64,000 bases of DNA, from assembly GCF_039631295.1 (NCBI RefSeq), contig NZ_JBDIVE010000003.1, forward strand, positions 62,001-126,000, written 5' to 3'. Below, piece after piece: positions 36,350 to 44,564 of the stretch. The notes below the pieces were generated by a model. That model saw only the letters and a list, made by a program, of their open reading frames with translations, was not told the origin of the DNA and made no database searches. The number at the start of each line of letters is the position of its first letter. Position 1 is the stretch's first letter. Source of the stretch: Viridibacterium sediminicola (GTDB lineage: Bacteria > Pseudomonadota > Gammaproteobacteria > Burkholderiales > Rhodocyclaceae). The position numbers and the translations under genes are program-made.

Positions 36350-38044
36350 ATGCGAAAGCAACACTCGCAGGGCGGCGGCTTGCCCGCCGCAGGAGGCGCC
36401 CCGCGGATTTTACCGATGGTTCTTGCCCTCAGCCTGGGCTTGGCCATAGGCCGGCCGGCCTTGGCGTTCCAGTTTGATTTTGATGACCCGGACTTCAAGG
36501 GCGCTTGGGACAATACCCTCAAATACAATGCCGCTTGGCGTGTTGCAGGGCGTTCCAATAACTTGGTCAGCGCCACGCCGACAGGTGGCAACAATAATCA
36601 GGATGATGGCGACCGTAATTTCACGAAGGGCCTCATCTCCAATCGCATCAATCTGCTCTCCGAGCTGGATCTGGCCTATCGCAAGACCGGCCTGCGGGTC
36701 AGCAGCGCCGCCTGGTATGACAGCGTCTACAACGGTAAAACCGGTAATAACCAGGCCAGCACGCTGAATCAGACCTCCACGGCGGCGGGTGAATTCCCGA
36801 CGGCGACACGTGATCTGATGGGGCATCACGTTGAATTGCTGGATGCCTTTGCCTACAGCAGTTTCGGCATTGGCAAGGAGAGTACTGCCACCGTGCGCGC
36901 GGGTCGTCACACTCAGGTGTGGGGCGAGTCGCTGTTCTTCGGATCGAACGGCATGGCGGGCACGATGGCGCCAACCGATGTGCAGAAGCTGCAGGCAGTG
37001 CCGAATACCCAGTTCAAGGAGGCGATGATGCCGGTCAATCAGCTCTCCGGCAATCTGCAGCTGAACAGTGATGTGACACTGGGAGCCTTCTACCAGCTTG
37101 AGTGGGAGCCGAATCGTCTGGCGCCGTCTGGCAGCTACTTCTCGACCAGCGATACCACGGGTGCGGGCGCCGAGAGTCTGAAAGCCGGCCCTTTCCGCTA
37201 TGACCGGACTGCCGATGTATCGGCGCGCGATCAGGGGCAGTATGGTCTGCAGACCAAGTTCCACCTGCCATTCAGCGATGCGGACTATGGCCTGTATTTC
37301 GTGCGCTATCACGACAAGTCGCCGCAGGTTGTGCAGTCGAATTTCCTGACGGGTCCGGCCAACGGTGTGCTCGGCACCTACGCCCTGGTTTATCCGGAAA
37401 AGGTCAGTGCTTTCGGCGCCAGTGCCTCGAACACCTATGGTCCGGTGAATCTCGCGGGTGAAACTTCGATCCGCTACAACGCTCCGCTGGTCAGTGCGAT
37501 TCCTGCCGTCACGGGCGGCGCTCAGTCAGATAACAACAATAACCCGCGCTATGCCGTCGGCAAGACTGCGCACGCCAATCTGTCGATGATCTGGAGCATC
37601 GCGCCGAACGCCCTGTTCAATGAATCGAGCCTGGTGGCCGAGGTGGCGGGTAATCGTCGTCTCAGCATCAAGCAGAACGCTGCTGCGCTGGACCCGAATA
37701 CCACGCGCAATGCCTGGGGCTTCCGGATGGTGTTCACACCAACTTACCGACAGGTCTTCGATGGTCTCGACCTGAGCTTCCCGATCGGAACCGGCTACAA
37801 CCCGCAAGGTCGCTCGTCGGCAGTGTCTTCCTTCAATAACAACTTCATCGATGGCGGTGGTGATCTGAGCATCGGCATGACGGGCAGCTACCTGGATGCC
37901 TGGCGCTTCAGCCTCAACTACACGCATTACTACGGTAGCAAGCGCGGCATGTTTGTCGTTGGCCAGGTGCCGCCACCGCGTACCTACGATCAATCGCTGG
38001 GAGATCGCGATTTTGTCGCCTTCTCTGTGTATCGCACATTCTAA
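36350..38044 (+). CDS. DUF1302 family outer-membrane protein
   Basis: The 564-residue protein begins with a basic, hydrophobic signal region (MVLALSLGLAIGRPALAF) then FQFDFDDPDFKGAWDNTLKYNAAWRV, characteristic of DUF1302. Many alternating beta strands with aromatic girdles and the terminal segment DFVAFSVYRTF, ending in Phe, indicate an outer-membrane beta-barrel. ATG 36350 has agaggag six bases before it; the frame opens at 36284 without support. DUF1302 genes commonly accompany DUF1329 and RND genes in hydrophobic-compound catabolic clusters, probably for transport. Confidence 0.85.
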   Translation: MRKQHSQGGGLPAAGGAPRILPMVLALSLGLAIGRPALAFQFDFDDPDFKGAWDNTLKYNAAWRVAGRSNNLVSATPTGGNNNQDDGDRNFTKGLISNRINLLSELDLAYRKTGLRVSSAAWYDSVYNGKTGNNQASTLNQTSTAAGEFPTATRDLMGHHVELLDAFAYSSFGIGKESTATVRAGRHTQVWGESLFFGSNGMAGTMAPTDVQKLQAVPNTQFKEAMMPVNQLSGNLQLNSDVTLGAFYQLEWEPNRLAPSGSYFSTSDTTGAGAESLKAGPFRYDRTADVSARDQGQYGLQTKFHLPFSDADYGLYFVRYHDKSPQVVQSNFLTGPANGVLGTYALVYPEKVSAFGASASNTYGPVNLAGETSIRYNAPLVSAIPAVTGGAQSDNNNNPRYAVGKTAHANLSMIWSIAPNALFNESSLVAEVAGNRRLSIKQNAAALDPNTTRNAWGFRMVFTPTYRQVFDGLDLSFPIGTGYNPQGRSSAVSSFNNNFIDGGGDLSIGMTGSYLDAWRFSLNYTHYYGSKRGMFVVGQVPPPRTYDQSLGDRDFVAFSVYRTF

Positions 38045-38062
38045 GAATTCCAGGAGACTCAC

Positions 38063-39427
38063 ATGCATGCTCATCTACGCGCCTGCCTGCTGATCAGCTT
38101 GACCGCGGCCGCTACGCACTTTGGCGCAGCGCAGGCCGCTGTCAGTGCCGAGGAAGCTGCCAGCTTGAAAACCAGTCTGACCCCCATGGGGGCAGAGAAA
38201 GCTGCGAACAAAGACGGAACCATCCCGGCCTGGGATGGCGGCGTCGCATTCAGCAACAAGCCGATCACTGGTCGGCGCAGTGATCCCTACGCCAACGAAA
38301 AGCCGCGTCTGGTGATTACGGCCAAGAACATGGAGCAATACGCCGACAAGCTGAGCGACGGCGTCAAGGCCATGCTCAAGCGCTATCCGGACAGCTTCCG
38401 TCTGGATGTCTACCCCACCCATCGCACGGCGGCGTTGCCACAGTGGGCGTATGACAATACCTTCAAGAACGCTACGCGCGGCAAGCTCATCGAAGGGCCC
38501 GGCGGTCCGCAGCCGGACAATGTGCAAGGTGGCGTGCCTTTCCCGATCCCCAAGTCGGGAGCCGAAGTCATGTGGAACCATCTGTTGCGCTGGAAGGGTG
38601 AGGCCTGGCATTGGGATGCCACCCAGTACGTGGTGACCGCCGATGGCAAGGCGGTGCTGACCAATAATGGCGCTGCCGATCAGCAGTCACCGTACTGGTT
38701 CAAGGATGGCTCGCCGGAGAATTTCAGTGGTGACTATTACAACCTGCGTCTGGTCAACGCCGGGCCGCCGATCCGCGCCGGCGAAGCCATTGTCGCGCGC
38801 TTGAACCTGAATGAGGATAAGAGCAGTACCTGGGTCTATCTGACCGGGCAACGCCGCGTCCGCAAATTGCCCAACTCCTGCTGCGACACGCCGTCACCTA
38901 CCACGGCTGGATTGATGAGTGTTGATGAGCTGGAGGTGTTCACCGGCAAGCTGGGGCGCTTCGACTGGAAGCTGCTGGGCAAGAAAGAGCTGTTCGTGCC
39001 CTACAACTCGAATCGCACGCTGCAGCCTGGCAAAGATGCCGATGTGCTGGGCAAGGGGCACCTCAACCCGGATGAAGTGCGCTGGGAGTTACACCGCGTG
39101 TGGGTGGTCGAGGCCACCTTGAAGGCAGGTGAGCGTCATACGGCGTCGCGCTCGGTCTACTACGTTGATGAAGACTCCTGGTATGCCTTGCTCGGTGATC
39201 GTTGGGATTCCAAGGGCCAGCTGTGGCGAAACATGTGGGCGCTCCCCATTGTGATGCCCGATCTGCCGGGTATCACAGCCAAGACCTTTGGCTATTACGA
39301 CTTGCTGGCAGGTACCTGGTACGTCAATGGCCTCTTCAACGAAAAGAAGGAGCAGTACCGCCTCGTGCCGACATTCCCCGCAACGCACTTCACGCCGGAT
39401 GCGCTGGCGGCTGAAGGTGTGCGCTGA
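38063..39427 (+). CDS. DUF1329 family periplasmic/outer-membrane-associated protein
   Basis: The 454-residue protein has an N-terminal signal peptide (LISLTAAATHFGAAQAAVSA) then the DUF1329 opening LKTSLTPMGAEKAANKDGTIPAWDGG. Typical later blocks include WVYLTGQRRVRKLPN and ARFDWKLLGKKELFVPYNS-like segments, with KGHLNPDEVRWELHRVWVVEATLK. The family is thought to have a lipoprotein-carrier (LolA/LolB-like) fold and travels with DUF1302 proteins. A lipid or hydrophobic substrate carrier role in the periplasm is plausible but unproven. It follows DUF1302 by 18 bases. Confidence 0.87.
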   Translation: MHAHLRACLLISLTAAATHFGAAQAAVSAEEAASLKTSLTPMGAEKAANKDGTIPAWDGGVAFSNKPITGRRSDPYANEKPRLVITAKNMEQYADKLSDGVKAMLKRYPDSFRLDVYPTHRTAALPQWAYDNTFKNATRGKLIEGPGGPQPDNVQGGVPFPIPKSGAEVMWNHLLRWKGEAWHWDATQYVVTADGKAVLTNNGAADQQSPYWFKDGSPENFSGDYYNLRLVNAGPPIRAGEAIVARLNLNEDKSSTWVYLTGQRRVRKLPNSCCDTPSPTTAGLMSVDELEVFTGKLGRFDWKLLGKKELFVPYNSNRTLQPGKDADVLGKGHLNPDEVRWELHRVWVVEATLKAGERHTASRSVYYVDEDSWYALLGDRWDSKGQLWRNMWALPIVMPDLPGITAKTFGYYDLLAGTWYVNGLFNEKKEQYRLVPTFPATHFTPDALAAEGVR

Positions 39428-39485
39428 TGCCTCGCAGGGTTGCCGAACAGCCTTGTCTGGCAGCCCGGACTCCGAGCAGGAAACG

Positions 39486-40571
39486 ATGATGAAAATCCTT
39501 CAATCTCTTTTGCGCGCAGCAATGATTCTGGGGGCCTGGCTGGCCGTGCAGAGCGGTGTTGCTGCGCCACTTGAAGATCCATTGCTGCGCCCAGCCATGC
39601 GCAGCTTGCGCGCGCAGGGAGCCGTCATGCAGGCGGTGGTGAGAGCCGGATCGCGCCTGGTCAGTGCTGGCGAGCGGGGCATCATCCTGCTGTCGGACGA
39701 CAATGGTTTGCATTGGCGCCAGGCTGCGGTGCCGGTGAGTGTCAGCCTGACTGCGCTGAGCTTTCCGAGTCCGCGCAAGGGTTGGGCTGCTGGCCACGCC
39801 GGCGTCCTGCTGCATACCGAAGACGGCGGTGAAACCTGGCAGCTGCAGCTCGATGGTCGCCGTGCCGCCGAGCTGTATGCTGAATCTGCGCGCAACAGTA
39901 GCCTGAGCGATCAGGCTGCGCTGACGCGCCTGCGCCAGGATGCCGAGCGCATGCTGGCGGATGGCCCGGACAAGCCTTTCCTGGACGTGCACTTCGTTTC
40001 CGATTACGTGGGCTTTGCCGTCGGAGCATACGGTCTGGTTTTTCGCACCCGCGACGGTGGCCGCCAATGGCAGCCGTTGATGGGGCGCCTGAGCAATCCC
40101 AAGGCCTTGCATTTCTACGCAGTGAAAGGCATGCCGCGAGCCATCTATCTGGCTGGGGAGCAGGGCATGTTATGGCGCAGCACTGATCTTGGTGAGCATT
40201 TCGAGCGCTTGAGCAGCCCGTATTCCGGCAGCCTGTTTGCGCTGCAAGTCTTATCCGACGAGGCCTTGCTGGTGGGGGGCTTGAAAGGCCAGGTCTTCCG
40301 CTCCAGCGATGCTGGTCGCAGTTTCAGCCAGGCCAGCGGTGTCATGCCTGTCTCGATCAATGCATTCGCCAAGCAGGGTGACGGCACGCTGTGGCTCATC
40401 AACCAGGCGGGCTGGCTGCAGTTCAGCATCGACCAGGGGGCGCACTGGCAGACCCTTGATGCACTGCGTCCGGGGCGCATCAATGCTCTGGAGCTCTCTG
40501 CAGACGAGCGCCTGATTGTTGCGGGTTTCCGTGGCCTGCAGCGTCTTGACCTTCCGACCAACAAGCCCTGA
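39486..40571 (+). CDS. YCF48/BNR-repeat beta-propeller protein, exported
   Basis: The protein is about 361 residues with a signal peptide (MILGAWLAVQSGVAA). At least six Asp-box/BNR-like motifs of the type S-x-D-x-G-x-x-W/F are visible: SDDNGLHW, TEDGGETW, TRDGGRQW, STDLGEHF, SSDAGRSF, SIDQGAHW. The resulting beta-propeller resembles YCF48, the photosystem II assembly factor, but these proteins in non-phototrophs recur beside RND exporters. It may act as a periplasmic partner of the next gene's transporter (inference). Two adjacent ATGs, 39486 and 39489, are both possible starts. Confidence 0.82.
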   Translation: MMKILQSLLRAAMILGAWLAVQSGVAAPLEDPLLRPAMRSLRAQGAVMQAVVRAGSRLVSAGERGIILLSDDNGLHWRQAAVPVSVSLTALSFPSPRKGWAAGHAGVLLHTEDGGETWQLQLDGRRAAELYAESARNSSLSDQAALTRLRQDAERMLADGPDKPFLDVHFVSDYVGFAVGAYGLVFRTRDGGRQWQPLMGRLSNPKALHFYAVKGMPRAIYLAGEQGMLWRSTDLGEHFERLSSPYSGSLFALQVLSDEALLVGGLKGQVFRSSDAGRSFSQASGVMPVSINAFAKQGDGTLWLINQAGWLQFSIDQGAHWQTLDALRPGRINALELSADERLIVAGFRGLQRLDLPTNKP

Positions 40572-40580
40572 GAGCGCAGC

Positions 40581-42965
40581 ATGCATACCCCTTCAGTCGT
40601 GCAAGCAATGGGTCTGGATGAATTTGATCGCCAGTCCGGCTCGTTCTTCGAGCGCTTGCTTTTCAATAATCGCCTGGCAGTGTTGCTGGCCTGCGCCTTG
40701 ATCACCCTCGTGCTGGCCTTGCAGCTGGGACGTTTGAGCCTCAACGCCAGTTTCGAGAAAACCATTCCGACACATCACCCCTTCATTCTCAACTATCTCA
40801 ATAGCCGCGATGAACTGACCGGCCTCGGTAATGCCTTGCGCATCGCCGTCGATAATCGTGGGCAGGGCGGAATCTACGATGTGCAGTACATGGAGGTACT
40901 GCGTCGTCTGAACGATGAAATTTTCTTGCTGCCCGGCGTGGATCGCGCCTATATGAAATCCTTGTGGACGCCAGCTACCCGCTGGGTGGGTGTGACGGAA
41001 GAGGGACTCGAAGGCGGTCCGGTCATTCCCGATGGCTATAAGGGCCAGGCGCCTCAGCTCGAACAGCTGCGCAGGAATGTCGAACGCTCCAACGAAATCG
41101 GTCAGCTGGTGGCGCTCGACCAGAAATCCAGCGTGATCTACGTACCGCTGCTGTCGAAGTATGCGGACGGCAAGCCGATCGATTACGCCCAGTTGTCTGC
41201 CGCCCTGGAGGGCTTGCGCAGCAAGTACGAGAGTCCGCAGATCGGTATCCACATCACGGGTTTTGCCAAGGTGATTGGCGATTTGATGGCGGGACTGCGT
41301 GCCATTCTGTCCTTCTTTGCCGCCGCCATCCTGATCACCGCGGCCGTGCTTTATTTTTACACCCGCTGCGTGCGGAGCACCCTGCTCGTGGTGAGCTGTT
41401 CGCTGGTCGCGGTGGTCTGGCAGCTCGGTCTGTTACCCCTGCTGGGCTATGAGCTTGACCCGTATTCGGTGCTGGTGCCGTTTCTGGTCTTCGCCATCGG
41501 CATGAGTCATGGCGCACAGAAAATGAACGGCATCATGCAGGACATAGGGCGTGGCATGCATCGGCTGGTGGCGGCGCGCTTTACCTTCCGGCGCTTGTTC
41601 CTGGCGGGTTTGACGGCTTTGTTGTGCGATGCCGTGGGCTTTGCGGTGCTGATGATCATCGACGTCCAGGTGATCAAGGATCTGGCTGTGATTGCCAGCA
41701 TGGGAGTGGCGATCCTGATTTTCACCAATCTGATCCTGCTGCCCATCCTGCTGTCCTACGTCGGCGTCACGCAGGAAGCCGCGCAACGCAGTCTGCGCGA
41801 GGAACTGCAGGCGACCGACGAGGTGGCGCAGCGGCAGCGCTTGTGGCGCTGGCTGGATTTATTTACCACCCGGCGCTGGGCGGGTATTGCCGTAGCGGGC
41901 GCGGCCGTACTTGCTGCAGCGGCTTATTTGCAGAGTACTCAGCTGAAGATTGGTGATCTCGATCCAGGGGCGCCGGAACTGCGTGCGGATTCGCGTTACA
42001 ACCGTGATAACGCCTTCATGAACCAGCATTACGGTGCCAGCAGCGACGTTTTTGCGGTCATGATCAAAACGCCGGAGGGCGCCTGTTCGGCCTACGACAC
42101 TGTGATGCGCGTCGATGCGCTGGAATGGCAATTGGCCAGTTTGCCGGGCGTCGATGCGACCAATTCGGTGGCTTTGCTGAATCGACGGCTGATGGTTGGC
42201 TTCAGTGAAGGAAATCCGAAATGGTACGAACTGATGAACAGTCAGAGCATGCTCAACGAGATCATCGGGCGTGCTCCCCGCGGTCTTTATAACGAATCCT
42301 GCAGCCTGCTGACCCTGTATGTCTATCTCAAAGACCACAAGGCGGACACCTTGCAGAGCGTGGTGGAGACGGTCGAGCGTTTTGCGGCCGATAACAGCAC
42401 GCCGCAGACCAGCTTCCTGATGGCGGCGGGCAGCGCAGGTATCGAGGCGGCGACCAATATCGTCGTGAAAAAGGCTAATCGGGAAATGCTGATATGGGTG
42501 TACGCCGCGGTGATCCTGCTGTGTCTGCTGACCTTCCGCTCATGGCGCGCCGTCGTCTGCGCGATCCTGCCGCTGATGCTGACCTCGGTGCTGTGCGAGG
42601 CGCTGATGGTCAGTCTGAATATCGGAGTCAAGGTGGCAACCTTGCCGGTGATTGCGCTGGGCGTAGGCATCGGTGTCGATTACGCCCTCTATGTGATGAG
42701 CATCACGCTTTCGCAGCTGCGCGTGGGTCAGTCGCTGTCCGATGCTTACTTCTGCGCGCTGCGTTTTACCGGCAAGGTGGTCATGCTGACCGGTATCACA
42801 CTGGCGATTGGCGTAGCAACCTGGGCTTTCTCGCCGATCAAGTACCAGGCCGACATGGGCATCCTGCTCGCCTTCATGTTCCTCCTGAACATGCTGGGGG
42901 CCTTGATTCTGGTGCCGGCGCTGGCGCATTTCCTGCTGCCGGGCCGCGTGTTTAAAAATTCATAA
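40581..42965 (+). CDS. RND-superfamily transporter (MMPL/HAE3-like exporter)
   Basis: The 794-residue inner-membrane protein has the RND plan: one transmembrane helix near residue 35, a large periplasmic loop, a bundle of five helices near 230-400 (including LVPFLVFAIGMSHGAQKMNGIM and ADAVGFAVLMIIDVQVIKDLA-like segments), then a repeat of this. In the second bundle ALGVGIGVDYALYVMSITL is the helix 10 counterpart. Length fits the HAE3/MMPL type rather than tripartite AcrB types. It lies nine bases after the YCF48-like gene. Its substrate is presumably hydrophobic, but direction of transport is not determinable. Confidence 0.87.
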   Translation: MHTPSVVQAMGLDEFDRQSGSFFERLLFNNRLAVLLACALITLVLALQLGRLSLNASFEKTIPTHHPFILNYLNSRDELTGLGNALRIAVDNRGQGGIYDVQYMEVLRRLNDEIFLLPGVDRAYMKSLWTPATRWVGVTEEGLEGGPVIPDGYKGQAPQLEQLRRNVERSNEIGQLVALDQKSSVIYVPLLSKYADGKPIDYAQLSAALEGLRSKYESPQIGIHITGFAKVIGDLMAGLRAILSFFAAAILITAAVLYFYTRCVRSTLLVVSCSLVAVVWQLGLLPLLGYELDPYSVLVPFLVFAIGMSHGAQKMNGIMQDIGRGMHRLVAARFTFRRLFLAGLTALLCDAVGFAVLMIIDVQVIKDLAVIASMGVAILIFTNLILLPILLSYVGVTQEAAQRSLREELQATDEVAQRQRLWRWLDLFTTRRWAGIAVAGAAVLAAAAYLQSTQLKIGDLDPGAPELRADSRYNRDNAFMNQHYGASSDVFAVMIKTPEGACSAYDTVMRVDALEWQLASLPGVDATNSVALLNRRLMVGFSEGNPKWYELMNSQSMLNEIIGRAPRGLYNESCSLLTLYVYLKDHKADTLQSVVETVERFAADNSTPQTSFLMAAGSAGIEAATNIVVKKANREMLIWVYAAVILLCLLTFRSWRAVVCAILPLMLTSVLCEALMVSLNIGVKVATLPVIALGVGIGVDYALYVMSITLSQLRVGQSLSDAYFCALRFTGKVVMLTGITLAIGVATWAFSPIKYQADMGILLAFMFLLNMLGALILVPALAHFLLPGRVFKNS

Positions 42966-43000
42966 CGAGAACGATTCAGATTCTTCAACGGAGACTACTC

Positions 43001-44323
43001 ATGTCGGACATGCATACCGAAATACGCAGGCAGGGCTTGCCGGGACACTTGGCCTGGTACCTGCTGGGCGTGGTGCTGATTGCCAATGTGCTGTCGTATG
43101 TGGATCGCCAGATCCTGACGCTGTTGGTGGCACCGATTCGTGCCGACCTGGGTATTTCGGATACGCAGCTGAGTCTGTTGCACGGTCTTGCATTCACCGT
43201 GCTTTACTCGGTACTGGGCATCCCGCTCGGGCGCTATGCCGACCGCCACAACCGCAAGCGTCTGATCTTCTGGGGTATCGTCATCTGGAGCGCGATGACC
43301 GTCGCCTGTGGTCTGGCCAATAGCTATTTCGAACTGTTCGCTGCTCGCGTCGGTGTCGGCATCGGCGAGGCGACACTGGCGCCAGCCGCCTACTCGATGA
43401 TTTGCGATGCATTTGACAAGTCGCGGCGCGGAACAGCGCTGGGGGTCTACAGCAGCGGGATTTTTCTGGGGATCGGTTCCTCCATCGCCATTGGCGGTAC
43501 TGTCCTCGCTTCGCTGCGTGGCGCCAAGGAAGTCGTGCTACCCATCATCGGATCGGTGCATACCTGGCAAGCCGCTTTCATCTATGTCGGTATGCCGGGC
43601 TTCCTGATGGCCCTGCTGTTGCTGACGGTGAAAGAGCCCGTGCGTGATAACGCGGTGCCGGCCGGCGGGCCCGAGCTGGACCAGACGCTGGGTTACTTCA
43701 GGCAGCATCGCGCCCTGTTCGCCATGGTTTTGCTCGGCTATGCACTGATTGCGCTGGCCGCCTACGGCACGGGCAGCTGGATGCCGACTGTCCTCATGCG
43801 CTTGTATGGCTGGACGCCCCCGCAAGCCGGTATCAATTACGGTCTGGCCGTGACCATCATGGGCACCATCGGCGGCGTGGCGGGTGGTTATCTTGGTGAT
43901 CGCTGGTTGCGCATGGGGCGTGCAGACTCACGTTTGTGGCTGACCATCGTGGCTGTCCTGGCCTGGCTGCCGCTCGCCTATGCCGGCATGCGGGCCAGCG
44001 ATGCCTACAGCACGCTTTATCTGATGGGCGGGGCGGTAGCCTTCAGCAGCTGGGCCAATGGCCTGGGCCCGACGGCCATCCAGGACCTGGTGCCTGGGGC
44101 TTTGCGCGGTCAAGCAACGGCGATCTTCTTCTTCGTGATCAACATGATCGGTCTGGGCATCGGCCCGACCGTGGTGGCACTCGTCAATGACCATGTCTAT
44201 GCCGACGAGAAGGCACTGCCGCTGTCCATTCTGAGTGTCGGCATCCCTGCCATGTTACTGGGCATCGCACTCTTGTATCTGGCGCGCGCGCGTTACCGCG
44301 CGGTGTCGCACAACCTGCGCTAG
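43001..44323 (+). CDS. major facilitator superfamily transporter
   Basis: The 440-residue protein has about 12 hydrophobic segments. The MFS A-motif-like GRYADRHNRKRLIFWG lies between helices 2 and 3, and RVGVGIGEATLAPAAYSMICD is in helix 4, close to spinster and aromatic-acid MFS proteins. The start ATG 43001 has cggaga eleven bases upstream. It is the last gene of the island and likely the uptake system of the cluster's substrate or a product exporter. The C terminus looks intact even though an insertion-sequence remnant follows within 50 bases. Confidence 0.88.
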   Translation: MSDMHTEIRRQGLPGHLAWYLLGVVLIANVLSYVDRQILTLLVAPIRADLGISDTQLSLLHGLAFTVLYSVLGIPLGRYADRHNRKRLIFWGIVIWSAMTVACGLANSYFELFAARVGVGIGEATLAPAAYSMICDAFDKSRRGTALGVYSSGIFLGIGSSIAIGGTVLASLRGAKEVVLPIIGSVHTWQAAFIYVGMPGFLMALLLLTVKEPVRDNAVPAGGPELDQTLGYFRQHRALFAMVLLGYALIALAAYGTGSWMPTVLMRLYGWTPPQAGINYGLAVTIMGTIGGVAGGYLGDRWLRMGRADSRLWLTIVAVLAWLPLAYAGMRASDAYSTLYLMGGAVAFSSWANGLGPTAIQDLVPGALRGQATAIFFFVINMIGLGIGPTVVALVNDHVYADEKALPLSILSVGIPAMLLGIALLYLARARYRAVSHNLR

Positions 44324-44366
44324 GAGCAACGCGCATGACTGCGTCTGAATATCGTCCTGTGCGTTT

Positions 44367-44520
44367 TGGCGAGGCTGCGGTGGAAATCTCGTTGAACGAT
44401 TCTTCTGCCGCATCAAGCAATTCAGACGTTTGGCAACCCGCGACGACTAATTGGCTACACGCTTCAATGCCTTCTTGCAAATCGCTTGTGCTTACATCTG
44501 GCTACTGTGAACACGCCCTA
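44367..44520 (+). pseudogene. remnant of IS5-family (IS427-like) transposase C terminus with terminal repeat
   Basis: In the frame starting at 44370 the sequence reads NLVERFFCRIKQFRRLATRD, then a stop codon at 44448-44450, then LATRFNAFLQIACAYIWLL and a natural stop at 44508. This is the C-terminal DDE region of IS5-family transposases, where the Glu of LVERFF is catalytic. The internal stop replaces a lysine of the usual YDKLA. The outer end ctactgtgaacacgcccta (44502-44520) matches the terminal repeat of the element at 12643-12935. The rest of the transposase and the other end are missing, so this is a relic. Confidence 0.8.
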
Positions 44521-44564
44521 GGCCCTTTTTGTCTTGTGTCGACGCTTTTGGCTGCTTCTGCGCC

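Noticed and set aside
44184..44480. 98-codon minus-strand open frame resembling database hypotheticals
   Set aside because: It is antisense to the MFS 3' end and to the IS5-family relic; such frames are common antisense artefacts of insertion sequences.
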